From JABFRG01 sp046351415 (lineage in GTDB: Bacteria > Myxococcota_A > Polyangia > Polyangiales > Polyangiaceae), in NCBI GenBank assembly GCA_046351415.1, contig JAXLYO010000011.1, positions 1 through 64,000 on the forward strand: 64,000 nt of DNA, in the 5' to 3' direction. The stretch's first letter is position 1, and every line of letters begins with the position of its first letter. Both the position numbers and the translations under genes were made by a program. Shown one piece after another: positions 24,071-32,443 of this stretch. The notes under the pieces were generated by a model, which made no database searches, was not told where the DNA came from, and worked only from the letters and a program-made list of their open reading frames with translations.

Positions 24071-24604
24071 CTACCTCCCGTCTACACTCGCATCGAGAAG
24101 GCACCCTATGTACGTGCAATACGCGTGGCCCGAAATTGGATCGCACCTGCACGTGTTGCACCCATCGCTTGCTGGGAATGTCTCGCCGACGCAATGCGCG
24201 ACACCCTCGTAGCGGCAGAATCCTCGACGCTTGCACGTGAGTCCGCGAACGTTCTCGTTGCAGGTGCAACCACCGCACCCCTCGTCGAGCGAGAGTATCG
24301 TTCCCGCGGCGAACTCTCGGCCTTCGTAGGTGCATGTGCCGGGACACACCCCCTCGACACACTCGAGTTGGTACTTCCCGCATCTGCATAGTCCGCAGTG
24401 GCGCTCGGTCACGATGGCTTGTCCGAGAGAGAATCCGATGCCATCGACGACGCACGTTGGCTTGGTAGAAACCTCCGGGTAGTTGGCATCGATGACGGGG
24501 GGGCCGGCATCGAGAGGCGGCGACTGATCGTTCGAGCTGCATGCTGCAGCTGCTGCAAGTGGCAGGAGCGTGAGCGCAGCGAGCAGGTACCTCAGCGGCC
24601 GCAT
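24071..24604 (-). CDS. Cysteine-rich lipoprotein with VWC/pacifastin-like repeats
   Basis: A 177-residue lipoprotein. The signal peptide ends at an AAAAC lipobox, followed by a short acidic/Pro linker. The mature part has three similar cysteine modules of the form C-x-y-G-xx-F/Y-xx-G-...-C-xx-C-x-C-...-C-xx-C (for example GCNTCRCDPISGHAYCT), resembling von Willebrand type C or pacifastin-like domains. It is anchored to a membrane and exposed outside or in the periplasm. Such domains in eukaryotes bind proteins or inhibit proteases; the function here is unknown. Confidence 0.75.
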   Translation of the reverse strand: MRPLRYLLAALTLLPLAAAAACSSNDQSPPLDAGPPVIDANYPEVSTKPTCVVDGIGFSLGQAIVTERHCGLCRCGKYQLECVEGVCPGTCTYEGREFAAGTILSLDEGCGGCTCNENVRGLTCKRRGFCRYEGVAHCVGETFPASDGCNTCRCDPISGHAYCTYIGCLLDASVDGR

Positions 24605-24609
24605 TTCTC

Positions 24610-25065
24610 TCAGCCTCGCTCGAGCTCTTCGACGTCGGCCAGATCTTTGAGGCGGCCAGCGGCCTTCTTGTTTCGAATGAGCGCTGCCTTGGCAATGTAG
24701 GGAATTTGATGGCCATCCAGATCGAAAGAGGGCGCGTCGGTTGCGGCTTCATCGAAGGTGATGCCGGAGACTTTGGTGAGCACTTCGACCTTCAGTGGGG
24801 CGACGCCGAAGCGATAGGCACGTCCCTCCTCGGCGAAGTGGTCGGCCCCTACGCCATGGAGTTGCATCGGTGCACCAAACGCTTCCAACGCTGCGACCAC
24901 GCGACGTGAGTTTTCCTGTGTGGGCCGCACGAGGATGTCCATATCGTCGGTACCGCGTACGTGTCCGTAGAGGACGACTGCCCACCCGCCGACCAGCACG
25001 AATTCCACCTTCGCTTCGTGAAGCTCGATGAGGAGGTCGGCGAAGTCTTGGGGGAGCTTCTTCAT
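24610..25065 (-). CDS. Nucleotidyltransferase (MNT/AbiEii-like)
   Basis: A 151-residue nucleotidyltransferase-fold protein. The core signature is VLVGGWAVVLYGHVRGTDDM followed by D-I-L-V, with the GG-x-A-VxxYG turn and the D-x-D catalytic pair in TDDMDILV. The remainder includes a second acidic strand and a basic tail RNKKAAGRLKDLADVEEL. The start at 25065 overlaps the upstream stop by 4 nt (ATGA), so the preference over 25089 is strong. Two-gene arrangements with a small upstream protein resemble nucleotidyltransferase-based toxin-antitoxin or modification modules; which gene would be toxic is unknown. Confidence 0.78.
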   Translation of the reverse strand: MKKLPQDFADLLIELHEAKVEFVLVGGWAVVLYGHVRGTDDMDILVRPTQENSRRVVAALEAFGAPMQLHGVGADHFAEEGRAYRFGVAPLKVEVLTKVSGITFDEAATDAPSFDLDGHQIPYIAKAALIRNKKAAGRLKDLADVEELERG

Positions 25066-25292
25066 TGCCGAAAGATTTCTCCTGGCCATTCGGCGCGCGG
25101 AAGTCGTGGCGCTTCCCCTCGCAGCGCGGCGTGATGCTCGATGAGCCTCGTTGCGGCCGCGAGGCGTTCGTCCGGAGAGCTGTCTCGGTAAGGAGACGGT
25201 TTGGGTGCGCCCAGGTCTACGACCTCCACGGTCATGCGCTCACGCCTGGCTTCGGCTCTCGCGCGTCGCGCGACGGTGTCGTCTGCGGCCAT
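25062..25292 (-). CDS. Small conserved-looking partner of the nucleotidyltransferase
   Basis: A 76-residue basic protein, coupled by an ATGA overlap to the nucleotidyltransferase. Visible features are a basic helix RRARAEARRERM and a C-terminal block SPDERLAAATRLIEHHAALR then RLPRAEWPGEIF. No domain name can be assigned. The start is uncertain: the ATG at 25292 has GAAGG too close, and the frame is open to 25442. The position suggests the first gene of a two-gene module. Confidence 0.6.
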   Translation of the reverse strand: MAADDTVARRARAEARRERMTVEVVDLGAPKPSPYRDSSPDERLAAATRLIEHHAALRGEAPRLPRAEWPGEIFRQ

Positions 25293-25420
25293 CCTTCGAT
25301 AGTAGCGCAAATTCGAGCGAATTCGATCGGGCCAAGCAATAGAGCGAGAAATCAGCTCGAAGAACACGAGCTCAGAGTCCAAGCGATGGGTGACGATCTC
25401 CGTTGAGACTTGGCGCTCGA

Positions 25421-25936
25421 TCACTCTCGCCCCCGCTCCCAACCCACGGCGTCAAATCCAAACAGCGCACGCGTCTCGCGATCCGGAAAGACATGCCTCT
25501 TGTACAAAGGCCCGCACGGAACACCCGCGAAGGCGACAGACATCTCCAAGGGCGTCAGCGCGTTTTCCACGTACACATCGAGCATCCGCTCGTGGTCGAC
25601 CACGACGCCAGTCACTTGTCGATTCGCTGTTTTGGCGACGTGCATCGTTTCAAGCTCGGCCAACTCTCGATCGATATCGCCTTGCGGAATTTCGAGGGAG
25701 AGAAGCACCTTCAGCAGGGTGATGGAGAATCTCGGCAGAAGGTCGGAAATAGGTGCCGCCTCGATCACGATGGGAAGAAACGTGTGCTCGCTCACCATCA
25801 GCACGAATTGCTGGCGCCCCACGTGAACCAAATTGGCATGCCAGTCACCCAGCTGAGTCGTCGACGGAGGCGGCGTGTCGAGCGGCTTCACGCGAAGACG
25901 CGCGAGAAGCTTTGCCGTTGCGCGGAGGGTGAACAC
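25421..25936 (-). CDS. DUF6933-like conserved protein
   Basis: A 171-residue protein starting MFTLRATAKLLARLRVKPLD, with the segments TQLGDWHANLVHVGRQQFVL and MVSEHTFLPIVIEAAPI, followed by a helical C-terminal half containing VVDHERMLDVYVEN. The pattern matches a family of accessory-region proteins I recall as DUF6933. No function is known. It is soluble with no catalytic motif recognised, and is transcribed alone. About 210 bp of non-coding sequence follows to the divergent lipoprotein gene at 26149. Confidence 0.65.
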   Translation of the reverse strand: MFTLRATAKLLARLRVKPLDTPPPSTTQLGDWHANLVHVGRQQFVLMVSEHTFLPIVIEAAPISDLLPRFSITLLKVLLSLEIPQGDIDRELAELETMHVAKTANRQVTGVVVDHERMLDVYVENALTPLEMSVAFAGVPCGPLYKRHVFPDRETRALFGFDAVGWERGRE

Positions 25937-26148
25937 GCCTACTCACTATCACAGCGCGATTCTGAAGCCGCACGTGGAGGGCGACGAAACGCGCGCTGCC
26001 AGGACCACCTCACGCAAATACGCACCCACATCGTACCCGTCGCATCACGACGCCCAAAAATCGACACGCGCCTTCACTTTGTTGAAATCGCGGCACAATC
26101 CTCGAGCGTTTCCTTGCGCGCGCGGCGCGATCACCCCATCGTGAAAGC

Positions 26149-27771
26149 ATGCACTCTCGCGTTCGTGGCGCTCTCGCGTGTCTCGCTCTCGTCGCCTTTC
26201 TTGCGAGTACGGCTGCGTGCTTCGGCACGGACGATCCAGTTACCTCGGGGGATGCGACACCTCCACTACCCGGGACCGACGGCAGCGCGGCGCTGAACGA
26301 CGCACGCACCGAGCCTCGCGACGCTGCCTCTTCCGCGGATGCAACGTTGGCGAACGACGCCGCCCTCGGAAGCGACACGTCGAACACTTCCGACTCGGCG
26401 CCGGCCGGCGATGCTGGCAGCGACGCGAACGTGGCGTTGAGCGACGCGGGCGATGGGGGTACTGACGCGGGTCCCACGTCGGTTCCTGCGCCCACGTGCT
26501 TCACCACCTTCGGCGGCACCGACGCGGACTCCATTGCAGGCGTTACGACCAACGCTACCTCGCACACCGTCGCAGTGTACGGCTCCTACTACGGCACGCC
26601 CGACTACGGGACTGGGCCTTTGCCCGTGTCGACGTCGCAGGCTCCCAAGGGCTTCGTCGCGTTCTTCAACGAAACATGCACTCTGCAATCGGTTGCGATT
26701 GTGGATGACGGCGTCGCGCGCGTGCGGGTGGACCCCTCGGGCAACTACTGGGTGCTCCCACGTTCGAGTATTCCCGTCACGGCGCAAGGACCGATGGAGA
26801 TGTACATCCGAAAGTACTCTTCGACCGGGCAGCTTCTCGCGAACCGGCGCGTTGCGACCGCGACGGCTCCGAACTGGGTTGGAGTACGACCCGTCGACTT
26901 CGCCATCGACACGCAAGGCGACTTGGTGATCGTGGGACGCTACGGCAACATCGTGACGTTTCCCGGACCGAACGGTCCGACGATCAACGGCGCCAACCTT
27001 GGCTACTATCGCGAATCTCAATACTTCCTCGTGAAGTACGCTGGCGCGACATTCAACCACCTTTGGAACCGCAAGGTCGTCGCGTATCCGCCCTACCAAC
27101 AACCGAATGCTCCTTTTGGCGGAGGCTTTGCGGAGATCGAGCCTACTTCGTCAGACGACTTCCTCCTGCGCGGCTCGTTCTACAATGGTGGTATGACCCT
27201 CGGCGGCGGCATCCCCGATTGCGTCGTCAACGAGGACCGCGCGTTCATCCTTCGTGGAGCAGCAGTAGGGGGCGCAGCAGCCACGGCCTGGGGCTTCTCG
27301 ACGCTCAAAGACGCCTACGCGGGCATGAGCCCCGCGAAGGACGGCGTCGTGGCGTTTGCGGGAAAGGTGCTCGGCTCCGACAAAGACTTCGGCCAAGGGA
27401 CGATTCCGATGAACTCTGGCTTCGTCGCCGCACTCGATGAGAACACCGGAACTTCCGTCTGGTCCTACGCCGTCGACAAAAAGTACTTTGCCACGGGCGT
27501 TGGCATCACCCCTGTTGCAAACGGCACCTATGTGATGACCGGAGTGACCACGGCGAAAGAGGCCTACTTCGCGCACGTCACCAGCGCTGGCATGTCAGCT
27601 CCCGTGCTCATCCAACCCAATGGCGGCAACAGTCTCTTGCCGCCAAGCTCAGCGGTGACGTCGGGAGGCCAAACTGCGATCGTCGGGACCTTCAACGCGA
27701 CGCTCGATTATGGCGCCCACACCGCAACGAGCGCGGGAAAGACGGACGTCTATCTCATGATGTTCCCTTAG
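26149..27771 (+). CDS. Large surface lipoprotein, probable beta-propeller
   Basis: A 540-residue lipoprotein. The signal peptide ends at STAAC (Cys 24). It is followed by about 90 residues of Asp/Ala/Ser/Thr linker, then a long all-beta region from FTTFGGTDADSIAGV with repeated strands such as GNYWVLP, GDLVIVGRYGN, FLLRGSFYNG and TAIVGTFNATLDYG that resemble SBBP/propeller blades. Typical of myxobacterial outer-surface lipoproteins. Role unknown. Its stop is followed within a few bases by repeat copy 3. Confidence 0.75.
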   Translation: MHSRVRGALACLALVAFLASTAACFGTDDPVTSGDATPPLPGTDGSAALNDARTEPRDAASSADATLANDAALGSDTSNTSDSAPAGDAGSDANVALSDAGDGGTDAGPTSVPAPTCFTTFGGTDADSIAGVTTNATSHTVAVYGSYYGTPDYGTGPLPVSTSQAPKGFVAFFNETCTLQSVAIVDDGVARVRVDPSGNYWVLPRSSIPVTAQGPMEMYIRKYSSTGQLLANRRVATATAPNWVGVRPVDFAIDTQGDLVIVGRYGNIVTFPGPNGPTINGANLGYYRESQYFLVKYAGATFNHLWNRKVVAYPPYQQPNAPFGGGFAEIEPTSSDDFLLRGSFYNGGMTLGGGIPDCVVNEDRAFILRGAAVGGAAATAWGFSTLKDAYAGMSPAKDGVVAFAGKVLGSDKDFGQGTIPMNSGFVAALDENTGTSVWSYAVDKKYFATGVGITPVANGTYVMTGVTTAKEAYFAHVTSAGMSAPVLIQPNGGNSLLPPSSAVTSGGQTAIVGTFNATLDYGAHTATSAGKTDVYLMMFP

Positions 27772-27774
27772 CGT

Positions 27775-27990
27775 CGCACGCGCCAATCGTTCGCCCCATG
27801 CTTCCATCCGAGCCCAGCGGAGCGTGGGGGTGCGGTGAAGTGAGAGCGAACGCAAAAATCCCCGGCCAGCAGCCGCCGACTCGGCCGCCTCGTCGGGAGG
27901 CGTCCAGACATGCGGCCGGGGATTTTGTGCGGAGCGGGAACGAAGCCGTGCCCGCGCGCTCCGCGGTTCTCCCCAACGCCGGCAAGGAGC
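27775..27990 (-). repeat. Structured interspersed repeat, copy 3
   Basis: Reverse orientation relative to copies 1 and 2. The stem arms AAAATCCCCGGCC (27855-27867) and its complement (27914-27926) differ from copies 1 and 2 at paired positions, so base pairing is kept. The internal segment and both flanks are conserved. It separates the stop of the propeller lipoprotein from the following open frame. Confidence 0.87.
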
Positions 27991-28050
27991 CCCTCGCGAG
28001 GGAGACGAGTCCCGGAACCGGGCAGTCGCCACCAAGGGCCCAACCCAAGA

Positions 28051-28566
28051 ATGTCCGCTGCCAACGGCATGCCGCTTGGGAGCGGTATTGATGGCATCGA
28101 GTTTCGCTCGGATGCGATCGCCGACAAGCTCGCACCTCTTGGCACGCTGTGTAGGACCGCGAGCGATCGCGACGCATGCTTGAGGAAAGTGATGCAGACC
28201 ACCCCATCGAAGGGCGCCGGGTGGTCCACGAGTTTCAGCGACGCCACAGGGCCAGGTCCAACGCACTACGGGGTTGCCACGCGCGGCGACAGCGTCTTTC
28301 TGATCACCACGCCCGCGGAACTCGCCGAAGCGGTGGGCACGATCCACTCCTCTCGAGAGGCCTTGGCGTTCATCAAGCTCGCGTACGACGCTGACGTCGT
28401 CTGCAACGCAAACAACGTCGGTCGAGCTGGGCCGAACTTCGTCGTGAAGTCGATTCAACATGGGTGCGATTCCATCACGGAGATCCTCTACTCCGTGACG
28501 CCGAATGGCACGGTCACCACCAAGTACAACGTGCTCAAGAAGGGCGACCCAGACATCGATTGTTGA
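28051..28566 (+). CDS. Hypothetical protein, possibly 5'-truncated by repeat copy 3
   Basis: A 171-residue product from the ATG at 28051 (MSAANGMPLGSGI). The frame is open back to 27910, but that part is repeat DNA. The mature-looking sequence (RSDAIADKLAPLGTLCRTAS, later DADVVCNANNVGRAGPNF and ILYSVTPNGTVTTKYNVLKK) resembles secreted proteins, yet no signal peptide is present. The gene may have lost its 5' end when the repeat arrived, or translation may start elsewhere. No family is recognised. Confidence 0.5.
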   Translation: MSAANGMPLGSGIDGIEFRSDAIADKLAPLGTLCRTASDRDACLRKVMQTTPSKGAGWSTSFSDATGPGPTHYGVATRGDSVFLITTPAELAEAVGTIHSSREALAFIKLAYDADVVCNANNVGRAGPNFVVKSIQHGCDSITEILYSVTPNGTVTTKYNVLKKGDPDIDC

Positions 28567-28677
28567 TCGCGATAGGTTGAGCTTGCGTCAAGCTGGTCAT
28601 GATCCGGGGCCATTCCCTCGGCGCGGGACCCAAGATACTACTCGTTCCGCCTGCGCAGACCGTGCGAACATGCGCGC

Positions 28678-29040
28678 ATGAACTATCGTCGCTTTCTTGC
28701 CGCTTGTGTCTTTGCTCCCGCATTCCTCTTTGCCTGCTCCTCGGAAACGACCACCGGGGCGTCCCTCGACGCGAGCGCGGAGGCGGGTCGCCTCAAGGGG
28801 GACGCTGGCCCCGCGTGCGGAACCACCACGTGTGGTCCCGACCAGTACTGCAAGGAAGCGAGCGGCGGCGCGCAACGTCCGGACGGCGGCAGCAATCAGT
28901 CGTATGCGTGCGAGCCGGTACCTGCAAACTGCATCAATGCGAATGTCCCCACGTGTGCGTGTGTTGCGGCAAACGGCGCAGGCGGCTGTCTGTGCACGGA
29001 CGGCGCGAACGGACCCTCCATCAAGTGTCTGTACCCCTGA
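28678..29040 (+). CDS. Small cysteine-rich lipoprotein
   Basis: A 120-residue protein with a signal peptide ending FLFAC (lipobox Cys 20), a short Asp/Ala-rich linker and a cysteine-rich domain CGTTTCGPDQYCKE ... CEPVPANC ... CACVAANGAGGCLC ... C. The spacing resembles the 'CxxxxCgpdqyC' cysteine modules common in myxobacterial lipoproteins. It is probably disulphide-bonded and exposed. It lies 67 bp upstream of the PanE-like gene on the same strand. Confidence 0.7.
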   Translation: MNYRRFLAACVFAPAFLFACSSETTTGASLDASAEAGRLKGDAGPACGTTTCGPDQYCKEASGGAQRPDGGSNQSYACEPVPANCINANVPTCACVAANGAGGCLCTDGANGPSIKCLYP

Positions 29041-29107
29041 CGGCGAACCCCAGTCTCGCGTGCTCCCGCGCCAAGCCGGGCGGAATGATGTAAAGCAATT
29101 GCAGCAC

Positions 29108-29965
29108 ATGAACATCGCCATCCTCGGACCCGGTGCGATTGGCAGCACCTTTGCGTTGCACTTCTCGCGGGCGGGGCATGACGTCACGGTCGTCGCGCGC
29201 GGAAAGCGTCTCGAACAGCTTCTTCGAAGTCAGGCCATCGTCGACGCGGCCGGCCATGCTGCGCCCGTCACGGTGGCGACGAAACTCGACGAAACCATCG
29301 CCTACGACTTCCTTCTCGTCGCCGTGCTTGCACACCAGGTCGAAGCCGTGCTCCCCCAAGTGCGTGCGAGCGCTGCGCGGCGCGTGATGTTCATGTTCAA
29401 CACGTTCGACTCCCTCTCGCACCTTCGTGAGGCGGTGGGCGCAGCTCGCTTCGCGTTCGGTTTTCCGGCCATCATCGCCACCTTGGACGATGATGGCATC
29501 CTTGCGAGTCGCGTCGTCACCGTCGGACAGATCACGACCGTCACCGATGAACCCTGGGCCGAGCTCTTCCGCGCCGCGGGAATCGGCACCGTCGTCCATG
29601 ACGACATGGAGAGCTGGCTGCGCACGCACGTCGCGATGATGGTGCCTTTCATGGTGGCGCTCGCTCGCGCGCATCGTCGCCAGGCAGGGCTCTTGTGGCG
29701 TGAATGCACGGAGCTCGCGCTCGCGATGAAGGAAGGGTTCGCTCTCGTGCGCACTCTCGGCAATCGCATCACGCCCGCCCCCATGATCGTGCTCGAACGA
29801 CTGCCCGTTTCGACGGTCGCGCTGCTGCTCTGGAGCACGACGCGCGCCCGCATGCTCCGCAAGAACGGCGCGAGGGGCATGGCAGAACCGGCGGCCCTCA
29901 TCGCGTCGATGAAGGCGATAGCACTTCGAGACCTACCGCGAATCGGTGCCTTCTCGCTCGAATGA
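29108..29965 (+). CDS. Ketopantoate reductase family protein (ApbA/PanE-like), copy 1
   Basis: A 285-residue NAD(P)-binding protein. The N-terminal Rossmann motif is ILGPGAIGSTFALHFSRAGH with the ApbA-type VTVVARGKR; VGQITTV and a C-terminal helical domain follow. The canonical ApbA/PanE substrate lysine region is not clear (HDDMESWLRTHVAMMVP in place of the usual ...W-K...N), so it may not act on ketopantoate. The upstream 30 bases, including GGGCGGAATGATGTAAAGCA, are nearly identical to those before the paralogue at 32444, showing a segmental duplication. The start is the ATG common to both copies. Confidence 0.8.
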   Translation: MNIAILGPGAIGSTFALHFSRAGHDVTVVARGKRLEQLLRSQAIVDAAGHAAPVTVATKLDETIAYDFLLVAVLAHQVEAVLPQVRASAARRVMFMFNTFDSLSHLREAVGAARFAFGFPAIIATLDDDGILASRVVTVGQITTVTDEPWAELFRAAGIGTVVHDDMESWLRTHVAMMVPFMVALARAHRRQAGLLWRECTELALAMKEGFALVRTLGNRITPAPMIVLERLPVSTVALLLWSTTRARMLRKNGARGMAEPAALIASMKAIALRDLPRIGAFSLE

Positions 29966-30007
29966 TCCGAGCTGTTTCCCGGACCTGCGACCCCCAACGC
30001 GCCAACA

Positions 30008-30985
30008 CTACGGCCCATCGAGCGGATCGACGCTCGAGATGGGCATGCCATTCTGACCAGGCAATCCGTAGGGAAGGCCGGTGGCCGGATCGATCGCAAT
30101 GATGATGAAGAAGGTGTTCATCGTTCCGCGCAAGAAGCTGCCAATCGTTTCGATGAAGCTTTGCGCTGCCTTCTGGGCTCCCTTCTTGATGGCTTGCGTG
30201 CTCGCTCGCTTGGCGAATTCCTTGAAGGTGTTGGCGACGTAGCGGTTGTAGCGCTCGGTAATGCGCTTCAAGATTTCAGCCTTCTGCTTCTTCCAGGCGC
30301 CGCCTTTCTTGATCTCCTGGCAGGTCTCTACGTCCGCCACGACGTTGCTGATCCCCGCCATGAGGCGCTCGTCTTCGCAGACGAACGGGGCCGGCACCGG
30401 CACGTACACAGAGAAGTGATTGTTCACGATGGGCTCGCCTCCGCCGGGCAAGTACACGGTGAAGCCCATGTGATCGACGTCTCCGCGAACGCAGCCTCCG
30501 ATGTAGCCACACTCTTCGGAGATACGAAGCTCGAAGCCTTCGTACTTCACGTTTCGGTTGATGCGCGTTCCGAAGGCTGCACAGTTCACGAACTTCGTGC
30601 GGCTATGGGGTGCTTGATCTCGCGGCTTGTAGCAGGACACGAAGCCACCCTCGCCGCCGGGCCCGCCGGAGGCTTGCACATTGCGACGCGAAGAGGGGTT
30701 CAACGCGAGGTTGCGGAGCGCCTCTTCGAACATACCAGTTTCGTACGAGGCCTCCGAAGGCGTGAGGACGTCGTCGCCGCGCGCCATGGCGTCGACCATT
30801 GCATCGATGTCCGCAGGCGTAGCCGTGCGATCGAGAACGCGGCCCCACACGCCTCGGGACACCTCTCCGCCGGTCGTGAGGTTCTGCGTCTCCGGTTCGT
30901 CCGGTGCAGCGCTGCATCCAACACTCGTGGGCAGACTCACGCCGATGATCGAAAGCATGGAAAGAAGAACGAACGATCGCTTCAT
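30008..30985 (-). CDS. Lipoprotein of unknown function
   Basis: A 325-residue protein from the ATG at 30985, preceded by GAAGGAGCC; the signal peptide ends SVGC. The mature part has an N-terminal helical region (ATPADIDAMVDAMARGDDVL), a central beta-rich part with cysteines (SCYKPRDQ, NCAAFGTR, ISEECGYIGGCVRGD) and a C-terminal helical/hydrophobic end (FLRGTMNTFFIIIAIDPATG). I do not recognise a family. It is convergent with the PanE-like gene. Confidence 0.7.
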   Translation of the reverse strand: MKRSFVLLSMLSIIGVSLPTSVGCSAAPDEPETQNLTTGGEVSRGVWGRVLDRTATPADIDAMVDAMARGDDVLTPSEASYETGMFEEALRNLALNPSSRRNVQASGGPGGEGGFVSCYKPRDQAPHSRTKFVNCAAFGTRINRNVKYEGFELRISEECGYIGGCVRGDVDHMGFTVYLPGGGEPIVNNHFSVYVPVPAPFVCEDERLMAGISNVVADVETCQEIKKGGAWKKQKAEILKRITERYNRYVANTFKEFAKRASTQAIKKGAQKAAQSFIETIGSFLRGTMNTFFIIIAIDPATGLPYGLPGQNGMPISSVDPLDGP

Positions 30986-31510
30986 GTGGTGGCTCCTTCT
31001 GCGCATGGTGGACGCTCCATCGACGTCGGCGGCAGGAACGGCTTTCGCCGTTCGCCATCGCCAAGATCGACAGGCAAGGGAGGAGGTGGTGGGGTAACGC
31101 GAGCTCGGCCCGCGCACGAGAGGAGCATCGCAAGGGGCATGCCGACGTGCGATGCGTTCGAAATGCGACAGAAAGTTCGCGGGCGCGAGATTTTCGCGGT
31201 CGCACTGGATTTGCCGTGTCCGTTTCTGCCCCGTGCCCACACGGCCGCACAAATCCCTCGATGGATGGCGACCGCCTCAGTGGGTATTGGACGAACCATG
31301 GATGGCGCATCGGAGCCGAGGGCACGCCTCTTAGGTGCAGAGCGCAGCTTACGTCCGGCTCCCGCTTTCGGGGGCCCCGGAGCGGCGTGCATGGGAAGGA
31401 AGCGTTCGACGCATGGGGCGCCGCTCGTCCATCCGGCACCTAAGTCACAAGATGCGCCATTCTGCTGTGCCGCAAGAGCTGTAAAATATTGAAATGATTA
31501 AGAATCGCCC
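30986..31510. other. Intergenic region, no gene recognised
   Basis: About 525 bp between divergent lipoprotein genes. Open frames here lack codon character and start sites. The last 30 bases are AT-rich (TAAAATATTGAAATG), which suits a promoter region for the gene at 31538. Confidence 0.55.
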
Positions 31511-31526
31511 CGGCACCTCCTTTGCA
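31511..31526 (+). promoter_or_regulatory. Candidate sigma-54 promoter immediately before a lipoprotein gene
   Basis: CGGCACCTCCTTTGCA matches the -24/-12 consensus (GGCAC, then TTGCA with the required 10-base GG-GC spacing). The predicted transcription start (31537) is one base before the ATG at 31538, which would make the mRNA leaderless. No Shine-Dalgarno sequence is visible. No upstream palindrome of the 37-46 kb type was seen. Confidence 0.4.
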
Positions 31527-31537
31527 ACAATTGGCTC

Positions 31538-32326
31538 ATGCATCCTCGACAGCTGCTCCGCGCGTTCTTCGTTCTCGTACCTGCCTCGCTTCTCCTTCTC
31601 CAAGGTTGCTCTGGAAGCACCTTCGAGACGAGCGAGCAGGTCCAGTCACTCGACGAGACGGTATGCGCGACTGCTCTGGAAGGCGCGTTCGGTTTCGCGT
31701 CGGACGCGAAGCTGCCGGCAGGGATCGACTTCGTGGGCGCATATTCGTTCGACGGGTCTCCGGGCGGCGGCGTGAAGTACGACGCCGAGGCGCTTCACCT
31801 GGGGACCGCGTGCTCCGGCGCCAAGGACGCTGCCACGTGTCGTGCCTCGCTCGCGTCGCCATCGCAGATCGGGGGGTGGCGCCGGCCGTGTAGAGGTATG
31901 TGCGGCCCGGACATGCTTCAGGTGCGCCTCACGCGAGGCGACGCGGTCGAATTCAAGATGAAGTCCGCACTGGACGTTTCGGATCTCTTCCTCCCGATCG
32001 ATTCAGCGAAGGAGGCGGCGGTGCGCATGCTTGCGACGGGCAACCTCGGAAGTCTCGACTGTTCCGTCAAGAACGCCCATCGTGAGAAGGATGGTAGCTT
32101 CCTTCTCCGCACCACCGACACGTCTTGCAAGGCCGGGCAGGGCGACAAGCATACGCAGATCGACCGCATCGTACGTGTCACGCCACAAGGCGTCGTCTCA
32201 GAGGTCGTGCACACTGAGACCGAGGTCGACGGTCTTTGCCCCGAGGCTCTCTCGTATGAGGGCAAGCTCCAATCCGGAAAATCCCTTCGACGGTGGAACA
32301 CCCAAGGTCTATTCTCACACACGTGA
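31538..32326 (+). CDS. Lipoprotein of unknown function
   Basis: A 262-residue protein with a signal peptide ending LLLQGC (lipobox). The mature protein has cysteines near VCATALEG, TACSGAKDAATCR, RPCRGMCGPDM, LDCSVKN, DTSCKAG and DGLCPEA, likely forming disulphides. No domain is recognised. There is no purine-rich ribosome-binding site before the ATG; a sigma-54-like promoter ends 12 bases upstream. It is followed by the second PanE-like gene on the same strand. Confidence 0.7.
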   Translation: MHPRQLLRAFFVLVPASLLLLQGCSGSTFETSEQVQSLDETVCATALEGAFGFASDAKLPAGIDFVGAYSFDGSPGGGVKYDAEALHLGTACSGAKDAATCRASLASPSQIGGWRRPCRGMCGPDMLQVRLTRGDAVEFKMKSALDVSDLFLPIDSAKEAAVRMLATGNLGSLDCSVKNAHREKDGSFLLRTTDTSCKAGQGDKHTQIDRIVRVTPQGVVSEVVHTETEVDGLCPEALSYEGKLQSGKSLRRWNTQGLFSHT

Positions 32327-32443
32327 CCCAAGACGCGCCCGACGACGTCGCTCCTTCGTGAAGGCGGCAAAGCTCCCGAAGCGCGCGTCCCTGGGCCGGC
32401 GACGCACGACCTCGGGCGGAATGATGTAAAGCAATCGCAGCAC

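Noticed and set aside
30161..31492. A 443-codon + frame
   Set aside because: Antisense to the lipoprotein gene at 30008-30985 and extending into non-coding spacer; no signal or domain.
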